A stretch of DNA of 51,327 bases from Nostocales cyanobacterium Centralia_MAG_434 (GCA_021324415.1 JAJPJF010000073.1:1-51327); one strand, 5' to 3'. Numbered from the stretch's first letter, positions 1 to 9,418 are shown. Notes: generated by a model from the sequence alone, not told the origin. Numbers and translations are program-made.

Positions 1-23
1 CAAAAAATTTATTCATGAATGAA

Positions 24-48
24 ATCCCCTCAATTCATTGATGGGGAT
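24..48 (-). terminator. hairpin after cas2
   Basis: ATCCCC (24-29) pairs with GGGGAT (43-48), and TCAA with TTGA inside it. On the minus strand it lies just beyond the cas2 stop and an A/T-rich stretch with a T run (positions 2-7 read as TTTTTT) follows about 16 bases later. It may terminate the type I cas operon, but the distance to the T run is long for a classical intrinsic terminator. Confidence 0.4.
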
Positions 49-80
49 ACCCTACACCCTACACCCTACACCCTATACCC
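49..80. repeat. heptanucleotide tandem repeat (ACCCTAC)
   Basis: Four and a half tandem copies of ACCCTAC, the fourth with one change. Short tandem heptamers of this kind (STRR-type) are common between genes of filamentous cyanobacteria. It lies between the possible terminator and the cas2 stop. Confidence 0.8.
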
Positions 81-103
81 TTCTTAAAGAGCAAATAGAA
101 TTG

Positions 104-400
104 TTATACAATGATAGTCTCGTTTTGGCGAGGTTTCTCTGAGCCGTAGGTTATAGTGCGTTTGACTGAGCCAGCATCCAACACATAAACCCGTACAGAA
201 TCTTCATTCGGCTTAATGAGCTTCTCGATTTGCGTTTGTAATTTGACAAACTGCATTGCTGAAAGAAAACACTCGAACACACTATATTGCGTCCACTTAC
301 CATAGCCGGAAAGCATTTTATGCAGTCTTGTTCTGCGCTTGTTTGCTGCTTTGGAATTGGGTAAATCGTAGATGATTAGGTAAAATAGGGTATTCGTCAT
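104..400 (-). CDS. cas2: Cas2, CRISPR adaptation endoribonuclease-fold protein
   Basis: A 98-residue protein of normal Cas2 length. It begins with the family beta strand and the conserved aspartate in YDLPN (residues 11-15) and ends with a C-terminal strand containing KPRQNETI. Cas2 forms the central dimer of the Cas1-Cas2 spacer integrase. The gene is last in the minus-strand operon, 43 bp after cas1, and starts at ATG 400. It is the only intact cas2 in the window, although cas2 3' fragments lie beside all four CRISPR leaders. No leader follows this gene itself within the visible 103 bp. Confidence 0.95.
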   Translation of the reverse strand: MTNTLFYLIIYDLPNSKAANKRRTRLHKMLSGYGKWTQYSVFECFLSAMQFVKLQTQIEKLIKPNEDSVRVYVLDAGSVKRTITYGSEKPRQNETIIV

Positions 401-443
401 TTGATTTTTAATTATACTTTTGTGTGTGGAAATAGTAGTTTTT

Positions 444-1421
444 CTATCTGAGAATGAGTGGCTGATAGACCACTTCTTCTTGTAGGTGACGAGACAACAG
501 CCTTGCTTGCAACTCTATGGCGCGACGATAGGAACAGCGGTATTCAAAAACTGGGTGTTTAAATTCATCATTCATTTTGCGTTCAAAGGCTTGCAAAAAT
601 TTCTTGCGTCCATTGTCAGATAAACGAAAAGCACCAAGACTTTCAGTAAAGTCTTCCGGCTGAATTTCCCGATTGTTCAAAACTGACAACACTAAACTAT
701 CAGCGACTAAGGGACGAAACTCTTCCATCAGATCTAAAACCATAGCAGGTTGTCCGTGATGGACTTCATGAAGATAGCCGATATAGGGATCTAACCCTGT
801 GATGTGTACCCCTGCTGTGACTTGCACTCGTAGCAATCCGTAAGCAAAACTCAGTAGAGAATTAACCGGATCGGTTGGAGGACGACGGTTACGTCCAGGA
901 AATGACCAAGGCTCTTTTAATAAAGCATCCCAACATGCAAAATACTCTTTGGCGGCTAATCCTTCAACGCCACGCACTCCATCTAATGTTGTTTGCTCTT
1001 CCACCAGTTTTTTGCGGGACTTGAGGGAATTCTCTCCCAGTTTATGGCGATACAGCACAGTATGCTGATTGTGGATTTTGGCTGTAACGATCGCCTTCAC
1101 CAATTCCAGCCGACGTTCACTGTTGTGATAAACAGCATATTGTGCCAAGCGTAACTTACCGTTGCGAGAGTATCCAGGTAAAGCAGAGCCTAGATATTTG
1201 CCATAGTCTGAAAGATAATGAATTGGCATTCCCAATTCCAAAGCATAGGTAAATGCATCTCCAGTCACTTGAGGATTACCCATTAACACAACCTCTTCCA
1301 CTGTTTGAGCAGGAACAGATTGTTTCTTCCAAGAACCATCTTCTTGTTTACTGGTTACAGTAAAAGCTTCGTAAGTTTTGCTAACAACAGCTTCTTTTTG
1401 AATGATATAAAGAATTGACAT
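444..1421 (-). CDS. cas1: Cas1, CRISPR integrase
   Basis: A 325-residue Cas1, the metal-dependent integrase that inserts spacers next to the leader. The likely metal ligands are visible: Glu153 in GVEGLAAKEYF, His218 in GYLHEVHHG and Glu233/Glu234 in DLMEEFRPL. The gene sits between cas4 and cas2 in the type I operon. It is the only cas1 in the window, so arrays 1-4, which share one leader, presumably all depend on it. The two type III operons carry no adaptation genes of their own. Confidence 0.97.
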   Translation of the reverse strand: MSILYIIQKEAVVSKTYEAFTVTSKQEDGSWKKQSVPAQTVEEVVLMGNPQVTGDAFTYALELGMPIHYLSDYGKYLGSALPGYSRNGKLRLAQYAVYHNSERRLELVKAIVTAKIHNQHTVLYRHKLGENSLKSRKKLVEEQTTLDGVRGVEGLAAKEYFACWDALLKEPWSFPGRNRRPPTDPVNSLLSFAYGLLRVQVTAGVHITGLDPYIGYLHEVHHGQPAMVLDLMEEFRPLVADSLVLSVLNNREIQPEDFTESLGAFRLSDNGRKKFLQAFERKMNDEFKHPVFEYRCSYRRAIELQARLLSRHLQEEVVYQPLILR

Positions 1422-1464
1422 TGTATGAGTTGTGGGTAATTGTTAGTTGGTAGTAGTTGTTCTG

Positions 1465-2049
1465 CTATCTACTAGCCTGTCTCAGTTGCTTGACTTCAAA
1501 GGGAAGACATATTCCCTGTAGACTGCAGGCTTGACATTTTTGGGGATAGTCGATAGGAGGAGGTATTTTCCCTGCTGCGGTGAGTTTTGCAGATGCGATC
1601 GCGTCTTCTGTCATCTGGCGCAGTTGGGGAGTAAACTTGACCTGTTGTCGTCTACGGTTTGCATGATAAAAGATTTCACCATAGCTGATACTGCGTCCAG
1701 TACGTTCTTCTAGACACAAAGCCGCTGCACAGAGTTGAAAATGGTCGTTGAGGTGATTTGCCATTTTGCCCTTTTTGAATTCTACAGGAACAAGATGACC
1801 GTCTTTTTCCTCAACTGCGTCAATAATACCGCTGACGCCTAATCTCTCACTCCATACCCACTGCTGTTGATGAATCCAAGTATCACCTTCTTGAATCACT
1901 TTTTCTTCATTGATATTTCGATGGAGATAGCGACCTAAAAGGATATGTTCGTTATCTTCCATCTCTCCTAGTTCATATTCCAAATAAAACCTGCGAGGAC
2001 AATATTCCCAGGCGTTTAGGTAAGCAAGTGGTAAATAGTTTTCTATCAT
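1465..2049 (-). CDS. cas4: Cas4, Fe-S cluster exonuclease of adaptation
   Basis: A 194-residue RecB-like nuclease. It has the four cluster cysteines Cys17 (YCPRR), Cys172, Cys175 and Cys181 (CQACSLQGIC), and PD-(D/E)XK residues Asp77 (GIIDAVE) and Glu90-Lys92 (EFKKG). Cas4 trims prespacers and helps choose the PAM. It overlaps the end of cas6 by 4 bp (ATGA) and precedes cas1 by 43 bp, so it is translated as part of the type I operon. Confidence 0.95.
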   Translation of the reverse strand: MIENYLPLAYLNAWEYCPRRFYLEYELGEMEDNEHILLGRYLHRNINEEKVIQEGDTWIHQQQWVWSERLGVSGIIDAVEEKDGHLVPVEFKKGKMANHLNDHFQLCAAALCLEERTGRSISYGEIFYHANRRRQQVKFTPQLRQMTEDAIASAKLTAAGKIPPPIDYPQKCQACSLQGICLPFEVKQLRQASR

Positions 2050-3065
2050 AAGCTTGTCATCCGAACTTGTCCCATTCCCATTGCTGTTTTGCGACCAACA
2101 CCAGCGAAGTTTGCAAAGTGTGCTAAAGTCGTCGCCATTTCAGCTTGTGCGCGGTCAGGGAATTCATAACGCACCCATCCTGTTGTCCCAATTTCTGCAC
2201 CACCCTTCATTTTTAGCGCCTTTGTTTTGAGTTCATAAGCACAAGTCATACCCCGCCACTCCACAAGGGGAAACTGCAACCCAACAGGAGCAAAAGTGTT
2301 CCAACGGCGTAACAAACTGCCAAATACTAGTTCTGGTAAGGGAAAAGGTTGAATCACCTGACTTTGCTTAAAACTCGTAGGTGAAAGAAACTGGAAAGTA
2401 ATTTCCTTTTGTGATGGAACTTGAGATAACAGTTCAAAACTGCTAGATTGTAGAATTTCTATCCAGTTCCCTAAGCGACAAGTCACACCTGTGAGATTTA
2501 TTTCATTGCCTAAATCTTGGCTTAATCCCCACAGAAATGATGCTAAAATTTCCCTTTGAACTATTCCAATTTTCAGAAACATTTGTTGAGGCGATTTACC
2601 CGGTATCATGGCTATGCTGACAGGTAAACTTTCTTGCCTATGTAACTGTTCTGCTAAAGCTGGATCAGCCAATCCCAACCAGTGAAAAAATAAAGCGTGA
2701 ATTGCCCGTCCTAGAGTAGAAGGTAGAATATCAGTAGCATAAATTGGAATTTGCAAAACATGAAGTGCAGCAGAATCTACCTCAACTCCGGTCACTTCAT
2801 ATATTTTCCCTAGCCATTCTACAGTCCTATTCTGGCTCATTTTTAACCAGATCACCTGCATCAGTTCTGGGTATAACTCAGGCGAAGATAAGGTAACAAA
2901 GATTTTAGTCACACCTTGATTTTTAGCAAGAGGTATCCAACCTAAAGAGTGTTCACACTCTAATAACCAGTTAGATAAGGGAATTGATTTGGTTGTGGCT
3001 GCTGTAGGCTGCAAAACTAAACTGAGTCCAGCAAATTCCAATTCAGAGTCTGTGGTAAAAGTCAT
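2046..3065 (-). CDS. cas6: Cas6, crRNA-processing endoribonuclease
   Basis: A double-RAMP Cas6 of about 339 residues. The C-terminal glycine-rich loop FAGVGRKTAMGMG and the N-terminal half GRAIHALFFHWL, which carries a possible catalytic His, are visible. A start at ATG 3065 (MTFTTDSEL) fits the family better than the longer frame from 3086, which would overlap cas5 by 44 bp. It is the only cas6 in the window. All four arrays give the same 3' repeat end (CTGAAAC), so this one enzyme probably processes crRNA for the type I, III-B and III-D complexes. Confidence 0.9.
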   Translation of the reverse strand: MTFTTDSELEFAGLSLVLQPTAATTKSIPLSNWLLECEHSLGWIPLAKNQGVTKIFVTLSSPELYPELMQVIWLKMSQNRTVEWLGKIYEVTGVEVDSAALHVLQIPIYATDILPSTLGRAIHALFFHWLGLADPALAEQLHRQESLPVSIAMIPGKSPQQMFLKIGIVQREILASFLWGLSQDLGNEINLTGVTCRLGNWIEILQSSSFELLSQVPSQKEITFQFLSPTSFKQSQVIQPFPLPELVFGSLLRRWNTFAPVGLQFPLVEWRGMTCAYELKTKALKMKGGAEIGTTGWVRYEFPDRAQAEMATTLAHFANFAGVGRKTAMGMGQVRMTSL

Positions 3066-3759
3066 AACGCGTATTGGTAGCAGCAAGCTTGAGAGGTAAA
3101 AACCCAGGCTTAATCACTCTGTCTTTATCTAATGCAGCCTTTTGATTCGAGAAGGGGTTAATTTTGCTAAAAGTTGTTTTTTCTCCTAAATCATCCATTG
3201 GCTGAACTGTAAACCCAGAATTGAGGCTGACTTGTAATTGTGGTTGAGGGGTTTGCTCACTTTGGTTTGGTAAGTATTGGAAAAAACATCCCCGTTTGCC
3301 AAAATAATTGATTTGAGAAAACAACTTTTCTAAATCAGCCAATTTGTCTGTCTCTCCACAACAGATTTTTAAGACTCCTTGCAAATAAACCCATTCTCGA
3401 AAGACAAAACCATCTTGCATTGGTACAGTGGGTCTACTTTTCTCTGCTTTATCGGTTGTTTGGTCATAGTAGCGAAGTTTGTAGCCATTGCGATTCACTA
3501 CTAGACGTTCTGGCGGTGATACATGAATTTGTAAATCTCGAATCCAGGTAAACTTTTGTTGAATCCAGGAATCAAAGTTAGCTTGATGTGCACACCCTTC
3601 ACCTTCAATCAACACTTTCAAGAGTGCCATTTTAATAGCATAGGGAGTAGGAACCAAGTTAGATCTTGCTGCCATACTTGTGGCATCAGAACGTTTGAGA
3701 GAGAATAGACTTACTGGTTGGTAACTGACTGTTAGCCAACTATTCAATGGCTTCAGCAT
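3043..3759 (-). CDS. cas5: Cas5, type I Cascade subunit
   Basis: A 238-residue Cas5-family RAMP. The N-terminal strand LTVSYQPVSLFSLKRSD is followed by a helix of the type PTPYAIKMALLKV, as in Cas5 proteins that cap the crRNA 5' handle. The glycine-rich segment YFGKRGCFFQY is near residue 155. The gene lies between cas7 (20-bp overlap at its 5' end) and cas6. The exact subtype cannot be read with certainty from this protein. Confidence 0.85.
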   Translation of the reverse strand: MLKPLNSWLTVSYQPVSLFSLKRSDATSMAARSNLVPTPYAIKMALLKVLIEGEGCAHQANFDSWIQQKFTWIRDLQIHVSPPERLVVNRNGYKLRYYDQTTDKAEKSRPTVPMQDGFVFREWVYLQGVLKICCGETDKLADLEKLFSQINYFGKRGCFFQYLPNQSEQTPQPQLQVSLNSGFTVQPMDDLGEKTTFSKINPFSNQKAALDKDRVIKPGFLPLKLAATNTRYDFYHRL

Positions 3760-4702
3760 GGTTGCTCTCCCAAGGTTGCGCTTTTTGTGTCAATAGCTGA
3801 ATCTGTTCAGCAAATTGAGCCATTGTCTGGAAGGGAAATAAATGTATTGTTCCTTCACCATTCAAGTTGTTCAGAGTGTTGGCAATACTCTCGATTTGAC
3901 GGTTGTAACTTTCCTCTAAAGGACTAATCATTGGTGCAGGACACCGGCGAGTACTGACTGTAATGACTCCTTCAAAATAATCTGGGTGAGGTAAATTGGT
4001 GTTGCGCTTAGCACCATTCGGTTGTAGGTAGGTGTAAAGCACACTTTTGAGGAGTGCATCCAAACGTTTTTTGCGTTCGGTTGCATCAATGACATAGGTA
4101 AAGGTATGGGGATTGTAGCCAATGCGAAAAGCTTCTATATTGAGGACAGTGGCATACAAACCAGAGCTAATTTGCACATTATAAGGAGTCGGGTTATCTG
4201 TGCCATACTTGGCATGAAAGTAACTTTGGGTTTTGACGAAAGTTGGTAAACCTACAACTGCACCAAATTCGATCACCGATTCTCGCTTTAAGGTTTGTCC
4301 TTTCTTTTCTGTCACCATAAAGCCTTCTAAATCGCTGAGAGTGCAACGCTGAAGTACCTTGGCTGTTTTCGTCGCTAAATCTGTATCTTGGTTAGTGAAA
4401 ATAGAGATACTATTGTCAAGGTCATAGCCAATGCGGTCTGGATGAAACTGCTTACCTCCCTCTGATAAAGCAAGTCCCGATTCTATAGCAATTCGGTGTA
4501 AATGTTCTGCTTGAATATGCTTGAACATATCTCCAGAAATACCATTGACAAACTTAGGTTCTGGGTCACCTTTTTCAACAACATAGTAACGTCGAGTTAG
4601 GGATTGATTCCCTTCATTGCCTTCATTATTTAAGGAGTGTAACTGTAAAGATAATTGTCCACTAATTGAAATGGAATAAACTGGAAATGTTTTGTCAGTC
4701 AT
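3740..4702 (-). CDS. cas7: Cas7, type I backbone subunit (DevR/Csa2-like)
   Basis: A 320-residue Cas7. It starts with the RAMP strand VYSISISGQLSLQLHSL and contains VNGISGDMFKHIQAEHLHRIA (the basic helix that follows the first loop) and ESVIEFGAVVGLPT, both typical of the DevR/Cst2/Csa2 branch. Several copies of this protein form the crRNA backbone of Cascade. It lies 34 bp after cas8 and overlaps cas5. Confidence 0.88.
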   Translation of the reverse strand: MTDKTFPVYSISISGQLSLQLHSLNNEGNEGNQSLTRRYYVVEKGDPEPKFVNGISGDMFKHIQAEHLHRIAIESGLALSEGGKQFHPDRIGYDLDNSISIFTNQDTDLATKTAKVLQRCTLSDLEGFMVTEKKGQTLKRESVIEFGAVVGLPTFVKTQSYFHAKYGTDNPTPYNVQISSGLYATVLNIEAFRIGYNPHTFTYVIDATERKKRLDALLKSVLYTYLQPNGAKRNTNLPHPDYFEGVITVSTRRCPAPMISPLEESYNRQIESIANTLNNLNGEGTIHLFPFQTMAQFAEQIQLLTQKAQPWESNHAEAIE

Positions 4703-4736
4703 TGTTCATATCTCCGTATGAGTTGGAAAAGGTATA

Positions 4737-6539
4737 TTACAATTCTTCTTCAGAATCTTCTAAAATCTCTTGGTCAACACTTGCATCTACAGATCCTTCT
4801 GGCAAATCGTCTTTGGCTTTATTCCATTTGGCATAGCCATAAGCAATTAGTAAATTTGCCACTAATACATGGTCGAATTCTTCAATCAATTCAATCAATC
4901 GGTCTAAATCTTCTTTAGTGGTCCAGACTCGCATGAGAGATTTTTCCGTTCCCAAAAGTTTGTCTGTGATGCGTAAATTTTCATGCTCGTACTTCGCCAG
5001 AAAATCTGCGATCGCACAAACAAAATCTTTCTTAGAACCCGACTGGCTACTCAATTGTTGTGCCAAACCGTAATTTCTTTGCCACTCTAGTTCTTTGATA
5101 CCAGTTTTAGTTTTGACTTTTCCCGCATAAACTGTCGCTTGGTTGATTGCTTTAGCAATGCGGAGGAAACTTGGGTCTTTGGTGATTTTAGTAAAGTCTT
5201 TATCTTTTTTCGTCATAATATCAAGTCCGTAAGTTGAAAATAAACGAGTTGGTCTAGCTTGCGGGTCTGCCAAGCGTTTTACCACGTAATCCGCATAGCT
5301 AACTTGAAAACGGAAAAACCCTTGGATATTTGTTCCAGTAATAAAGTCTCGATAACTAGCAAGTAATTCACTATGACCTTCTTCAGCAGATAAGGACATA
5401 ATGACTGACAAATGCTCTTTTAAAACATCTAGGTAATCGAGTAACTCTCGATGATTATCTGGACAAATCCACCCAGGAAGACCTAAAGAAAACAATTCTT
5501 TCACACCATAAACTTGTCCTTTTGAACCAAAGTGTGTTCCACGAAAACCACAGACAAAATCATTAACTGACTTTCTCCAGAAATCAAAAGGGTTCTCAGA
5601 TTTTTCTTTGGCTTTGGCTGGATGGTTTTCTAGCAGCTGTTTACAAAATTTCAATACCAACTCAGCATCAAACCTTGCAATTCCATGACCACCACTAGGT
5701 GGGTGAAATTGTCGCAAGTCATCTAGTGTTTTTCGATATGTTTCTAAGCTGATGTCTTGAGGTTCTAGTGCTGTGACCCGCCAATCATAGACACCTTCAG
5801 TGATTTTAATTCTTTCAGCAAGCGCAAACTCAAATAAGCCATTCGCAATCAACCATAAACTCAGCCAATCTACTTTTTGAGTATCAGTTTTATTCCCATC
5901 AGCTTTGATGCGGTTGACTCCCTGCACTGCGGTGGGGAGATAAATTTTTACAGCACTGGCTAAATCTGGTAACTGGGAACCTGTTTTCTGTTGAAATAAG
6001 TCAGCAGCTGATTGTGCTGATACTTCCTGACTAAATGCTTCCAGTAATGAAGCTACAAGAACACCATAGTCATCTTTTCGTTGCCAACTTTCAAGCCATA
6101 GGCTGTTATGGTTACGATCATGGCGCATAGAAATGAGAATTGCACCATTTTGTGTTCTGGGATCTGGCGGTTTTGGTGCTTCCTCATTCCATTGCGTTTT
6201 TCCACCAGTTTGGTATTGATATTCACGGTACAACTTACGTTTCTCACTCTGCTTAACCACATCAAAAAATGTGGTTTCTTGGGGTATTGAATTCCAGTCT
6301 GTTTTCTGACCCCGGACAGGTGGAAAAGGGTTCGTGTAAGTGAGTTGAGAAATTGCTTGTAAATTTATTGGCTTTGGGAATTGGATGAGGTAATGAGGTC
6401 CCTGATCCAGTAGCTGCATTTCTATTTTTTGCTTTGTGCGACGGAGTGCATCTTCGGCAATTTGCGCTACTCCTAGCAAAAGAAAGGTATCAGCATAGGT
6501 ATTAAATTTTTTAGGAATAAAGAGTGCCTTAATCATCAC
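4737..6539 (-). CDS. cas8: Cas8-type large subunit of type I Cascade
   Basis: A 600-residue protein with no motif I can name with certainty. Position (between cas3 and cas7), length and the absence of any other large-subunit candidate make it Cas8. In this role it recognises the PAM and anchors Cascade on target DNA. The C terminus is acidic. It starts after a 72-bp gap that carries a copy of the GGAAAA...TTTTCC palindrome, so it may have its own promoter. Whether the system should be called I-A-like or I-B-like is left open. Confidence 0.72.
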   Translation of the reverse strand: MMIKALFIPKKFNTYADTFLLLGVAQIAEDALRRTKQKIEMQLLDQGPHYLIQFPKPINLQAISQLTYTNPFPPVRGQKTDWNSIPQETTFFDVVKQSEKRKLYREYQYQTGGKTQWNEEAPKPPDPRTQNGAILISMRHDRNHNSLWLESWQRKDDYGVLVASLLEAFSQEVSAQSAADLFQQKTGSQLPDLASAVKIYLPTAVQGVNRIKADGNKTDTQKVDWLSLWLIANGLFEFALAERIKITEGVYDWRVTALEPQDISLETYRKTLDDLRQFHPPSGGHGIARFDAELVLKFCKQLLENHPAKAKEKSENPFDFWRKSVNDFVCGFRGTHFGSKGQVYGVKELFSLGLPGWICPDNHRELLDYLDVLKEHLSVIMSLSAEEGHSELLASYRDFITGTNIQGFFRFQVSYADYVVKRLADPQARPTRLFSTYGLDIMTKKDKDFTKITKDPSFLRIAKAINQATVYAGKVKTKTGIKELEWQRNYGLAQQLSSQSGSKKDFVCAIADFLAKYEHENLRITDKLLGTEKSLMRVWTTKEDLDRLIELIEEFDHVLVANLLIAYGYAKWNKAKDDLPEGSVDASVDQEILEDSEEEL

Positions 6540-6578
6540 TGATATTTTTGCTTTGCTGGTGCAATTCTACACGCCTAT

Positions 6579-6594
6579 GGAAAAGGGGTTTTCC
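6579..6594. promoter_or_regulatory. shared cas operator palindrome, copy 1
   Basis: GGAAAAGGGGTTTTCC, a stem of GGAAAA/TTTTCC around four G, in the 72-bp gap between the cas3 end and the cas8 start (40 bp before the ATG). It matches four other copies in the window placed upstream of CRISPR-related genes. Confidence 0.6.
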
Positions 6595-6611
6595 AATCTA
6601 TCTCGATACAG

Positions 6612-8696
6612 TTAAACTTTACCCAACTGCACTGACCGCATATCACATAGTCGCAAAGCTCTAACTATCAAAGAGTAGAGTTGCAAGTATTCAATGTCAT
6701 CAGATGAAAGTAGGTTTAGTCTGAAGTCTGTGGTGACAGGATAAATGTTCTGGTTTAGCTTGGGTTGTGCTAAAGCAGGTAGGGTTGTAGGTAAAAAACG
6801 AACCAGACAGCGCCAACTAGAGGCGATCGCACTCTCTGCATCTGGATGTAGTTCGATGTTTCCCACTTTACGAATATCTTTGTTCTCCCAACCTTTGGTC
6901 CAAGCGGAGTGGTGACGACCAGCAGCCATCATGACTGTGTAAGCAATCCGAAACATTTGTTCTGTCTCTGCATAGAAATGTTCACCTAACAAAGGCGCGA
7001 GAGATTGTTGGAGGATGTCATTTGCCAAGTAAGCGCTTTCTATAGCGTGGTTAGGACGTTTGTGTTTGGCTTCGTAATCTTTTAACGCATCTCGTTGCTG
7101 CTTATCTTCTGGATTATAGTCTGTATGAGCTAATAAGTGCGATCCTCCTTTAGGTGCCGCCGAAGGCGATCGCGGATTTTTACCCCATTTATTTTCGTAG
7201 GCAATTTTTTGCCATCCCTGCATTGCTTCTTGCCATTTGATTTGCAGTTTGCCGAGGTCATGGGTAAAGATAGCAAAAAAGACGAGATATTCAAATAGAG
7301 TTGCTGTCTCAGCATCTGTGGCTTCTGGAAAAATTTTTGTTTTGATAAACTTTCCCCCAGCTTGCAACAGTTCATCACGTACACTCGCATACTCAAATGT
7401 CTTCAGCGTACCATTGACAATCTGTCGTGTTGTAAACGGTTCCCGCCAGCACTTCCACATGAGGACTACGTGACCAACATAGTTATCCATGTGATACCTG
7501 TATTCGCTGGTCACCTGCTTTTCGGGTTTATCTGGAGAAGAAAAGTGATTTCCCACAACATCAACACCAATTAGCAAACCAATGGCGTCATCGTAGTGAA
7601 CGTAACGAGGATTCACTAAAATTTGGAAGCTATTCACCAAGTCATTGCGAGACCCAATGGGAGTGCAGATTGGTAAACTGTAAGTCTCTGCTGCTTTGCC
7701 TTTTGGTGCTTCAATTCGCTTGAATATCCAGTCAATTTCGTATTCTAGATTTTTGACTTCTCGCCAGACTTTACCTAAGGTTGTTATGGGGACTGAAAAT
7801 GCTAACAACTTCTTGGGATCAATTTGCTGATCATCCAGAAATATCGGTTCTTCCCAAATAAAGACACTGCGGCTATCTACAAAGCGAATAAGTTCATCAG
7901 CAGTTGAGCGATCGCCTTGAAAAACAGCTTGATGAAAGCATCTGGTAAATTCTGCACATTCATTTTTTCTCCGTTCAGCATTCAGTGAATCTTCTTCCCA
8001 ATGAACTTGATTTATCCACTGTTCCTCAGTCCGAAAAGTCACGTTTTGATGAACTTGTTCAGATTGAGTATGTGCTTCTAGAACTTGCCAGGTTTGCTCA
8101 CAAATATCATCATTATAGGGCAGAAATTTTTGCTTCTTTTTCAAATCGACTTCTGATTCACTCTCTAAATCAACCTTTGCTAACTCAGAGTTTTCTTGCC
8201 CAATCTCAGTGGTACGGTAGATATAGACCTCACCTTGTTCTCTCCGAAATCTAGCACAACGTCCTGCTCTTTGTAACAAGGAATTCATTGGACAAAGTTG
8301 AGTGTGCATAACTTCACAAGTGATATTGAGTCCAGCTTCAATCACCTGTGTGGCAATCAATACATAGCGACTTGCATCATCTTGCTTTTGCCAGTTTTGA
8401 GCAAACTTCTCTTGTAGTTCTCTTTCTTTATTTGCTCTATCTTCTGGTAAAAATCTGGAATGGAGGAGAGTGATTTTCAGGTGGTCATTTTCATTGAGTG
8501 CAACCAAGTCTCTGAAAAGTCCTTGAGATTGAGACACGGTATTGCAAATGATAATAACTCGGCGACGCTGATGTTGTTCAATATCACTCAGGATAACTCC
8601 CGCTGTCAACGGGTGAGATACTGCTTGAAAAACCCGACAGCGGCTACCTTCAATTTCTTGTAAATCTGAATCTTCAACTTTAATCAGTTCCATCAT
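6612..8696 (-). CDS. cas3: Cas3 second part: RecA2 helicase domain plus C-terminal HD nuclease
   Basis: This 694-residue product begins right after helicase motif III and carries the rest of a Cas3. Motif V-like IATQVIEAGLNI and motif VI QRAGRCARF are in the first 150 residues. An HD nuclease domain follows, with THDLGKL near residue 480 and a later AAGRHHSAWT. So the HD domain is C-terminal, not N-terminal as in common I-B, I-C and I-E Cas3. Its ATG (8696) overlaps the first part by 17 bp in the +1 frame and is preceded by AAAGAGA, a possible ribosome-binding site. It is either a natural two-subunit enzyme or one gene broken by a frameshift. Confidence 0.85.
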   Translation of the reverse strand: MMELIKVEDSDLQEIEGSRCRVFQAVSHPLTAGVILSDIEQHQRRRVIIICNTVSQSQGLFRDLVALNENDHLKITLLHSRFLPEDRANKERELQEKFAQNWQKQDDASRYVLIATQVIEAGLNITCEVMHTQLCPMNSLLQRAGRCARFRREQGEVYIYRTTEIGQENSELAKVDLESESEVDLKKKQKFLPYNDDICEQTWQVLEAHTQSEQVHQNVTFRTEEQWINQVHWEEDSLNAERRKNECAEFTRCFHQAVFQGDRSTADELIRFVDSRSVFIWEEPIFLDDQQIDPKKLLAFSVPITTLGKVWREVKNLEYEIDWIFKRIEAPKGKAAETYSLPICTPIGSRNDLVNSFQILVNPRYVHYDDAIGLLIGVDVVGNHFSSPDKPEKQVTSEYRYHMDNYVGHVVLMWKCWREPFTTRQIVNGTLKTFEYASVRDELLQAGGKFIKTKIFPEATDAETATLFEYLVFFAIFTHDLGKLQIKWQEAMQGWQKIAYENKWGKNPRSPSAAPKGGSHLLAHTDYNPEDKQQRDALKDYEAKHKRPNHAIESAYLANDILQQSLAPLLGEHFYAETEQMFRIAYTVMMAAGRHHSAWTKGWENKDIRKVGNIELHPDAESAIASSWRCLVRFLPTTLPALAQPKLNQNIYPVTTDFRLNLLSSDDIEYLQLYSLIVRALRLCDMRSVQLGKV

Positions 8697-9324
8697 AAAT
8701 CTCTTTGATTATTTGGTCTGCAAGCTCATCAGTCAACGTAGCGCTCATCAAAAGAAAAGGTGAAATTCCCTTGACCTGTTGTAGAACTTTGATGAGAGTC
8801 GTAAATGAACGATTTGGATCGAGTAAGTGTAGCTCATCAAACACGAGGTAAGATGCAAAGATAGCACCTGCATTGACATTGGCAGAACCACGACCAACTG
8901 AGTAGGGAATATTTAAGAAGCTACTCAACATTTGGTCAATGGTGCAGAAGACAATATCTCCTTCAAACCGAGGATCTTCTGGGTTTTCTCCCGTTTGTAG
9001 TGTTATAACCAGGCGACGAGTTGGTTGATAGACCTTTGACCATCGTTCAACCAAAGCCTTTGCTCTTTCACGAAGACTGTTTGCCAAAGTTCTCAAAGGA
9101 ACAACATAAATCAATTTGTTGGGAAAGTCGAAATTGAGCAGTTTAGCGAAGAGGAACGGTGCGATCGCTGTTTCGGTTTTTCCAGAACCGGTAGGTGCTC
9201 TAAGCAGGATATCTTGATGATTGAGGATTTTGTAAATAGTTTCCTGTTGAAACTTGCGTGGGGAAAATGCAGTTAAATTTTCAAAGTTTTTACAAATATA
9301 GAAGTGGAGTTGATCAGCCTTCAT
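8680..9324 (-). CDS. cas3: Cas3 first part: RecA1 helicase domain
   Basis: A 214-residue N-terminal half of a DExD/H helicase. It shows the Q-motif region FSPRKFQQETI, Walker A LRAPTGSGKTETA, motif II VFDELHLL and motif III LMSATLTD, and it ends 14 residues after motif III. The partner half follows in another frame with a 17-bp overlap. Together they total about 900 residues, normal for a complete Cas3. It is the first gene of the type I operon, with the operator-like palindrome 59 bp upstream. Confidence 0.87.
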   Translation of the reverse strand: MKADQLHFYICKNFENLTAFSPRKFQQETIYKILNHQDILLRAPTGSGKTETAIAPFLFAKLLNFDFPNKLIYVVPLRTLANSLRERAKALVERWSKVYQPTRRLVITLQTGENPEDPRFEGDIVFCTIDQMLSSFLNIPYSVGRGSANVNAGAIFASYLVFDELHLLDPNRSFTTLIKVLQQVKGISPFLLMSATLTDELADQIIKEIYDGTD

Positions 9325-9382
9325 GAATAAAAGTTCTTTTTTCGCTTAGTGTTATTTAGCTGATGCCATTGTATCCATTGGT

Positions 9383-9398
9383 GGAAGAGGCGTTTTCC
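9383..9398. promoter_or_regulatory. shared cas operator palindrome, copy 2
   Basis: On the minus strand it reads GGAAAACGCCTCTTCC, identical to the copy upstream of the III-D cas10 gene (51120-51135). Flanking bases also agree (CCACT before, CAC after). It lies 59 bp upstream of the cas3 start, where a promoter for the type I operon is expected. Confidence 0.65.
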
Positions 9399-9418
9399 GA
9401 GTGGTAAACGTGTAATTA

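Noticed and set aside
7130-8663. Several 60-90 codon frames opposite or inside cas3
   Set aside because: Shadows of the real gene in other frames, without own signals.
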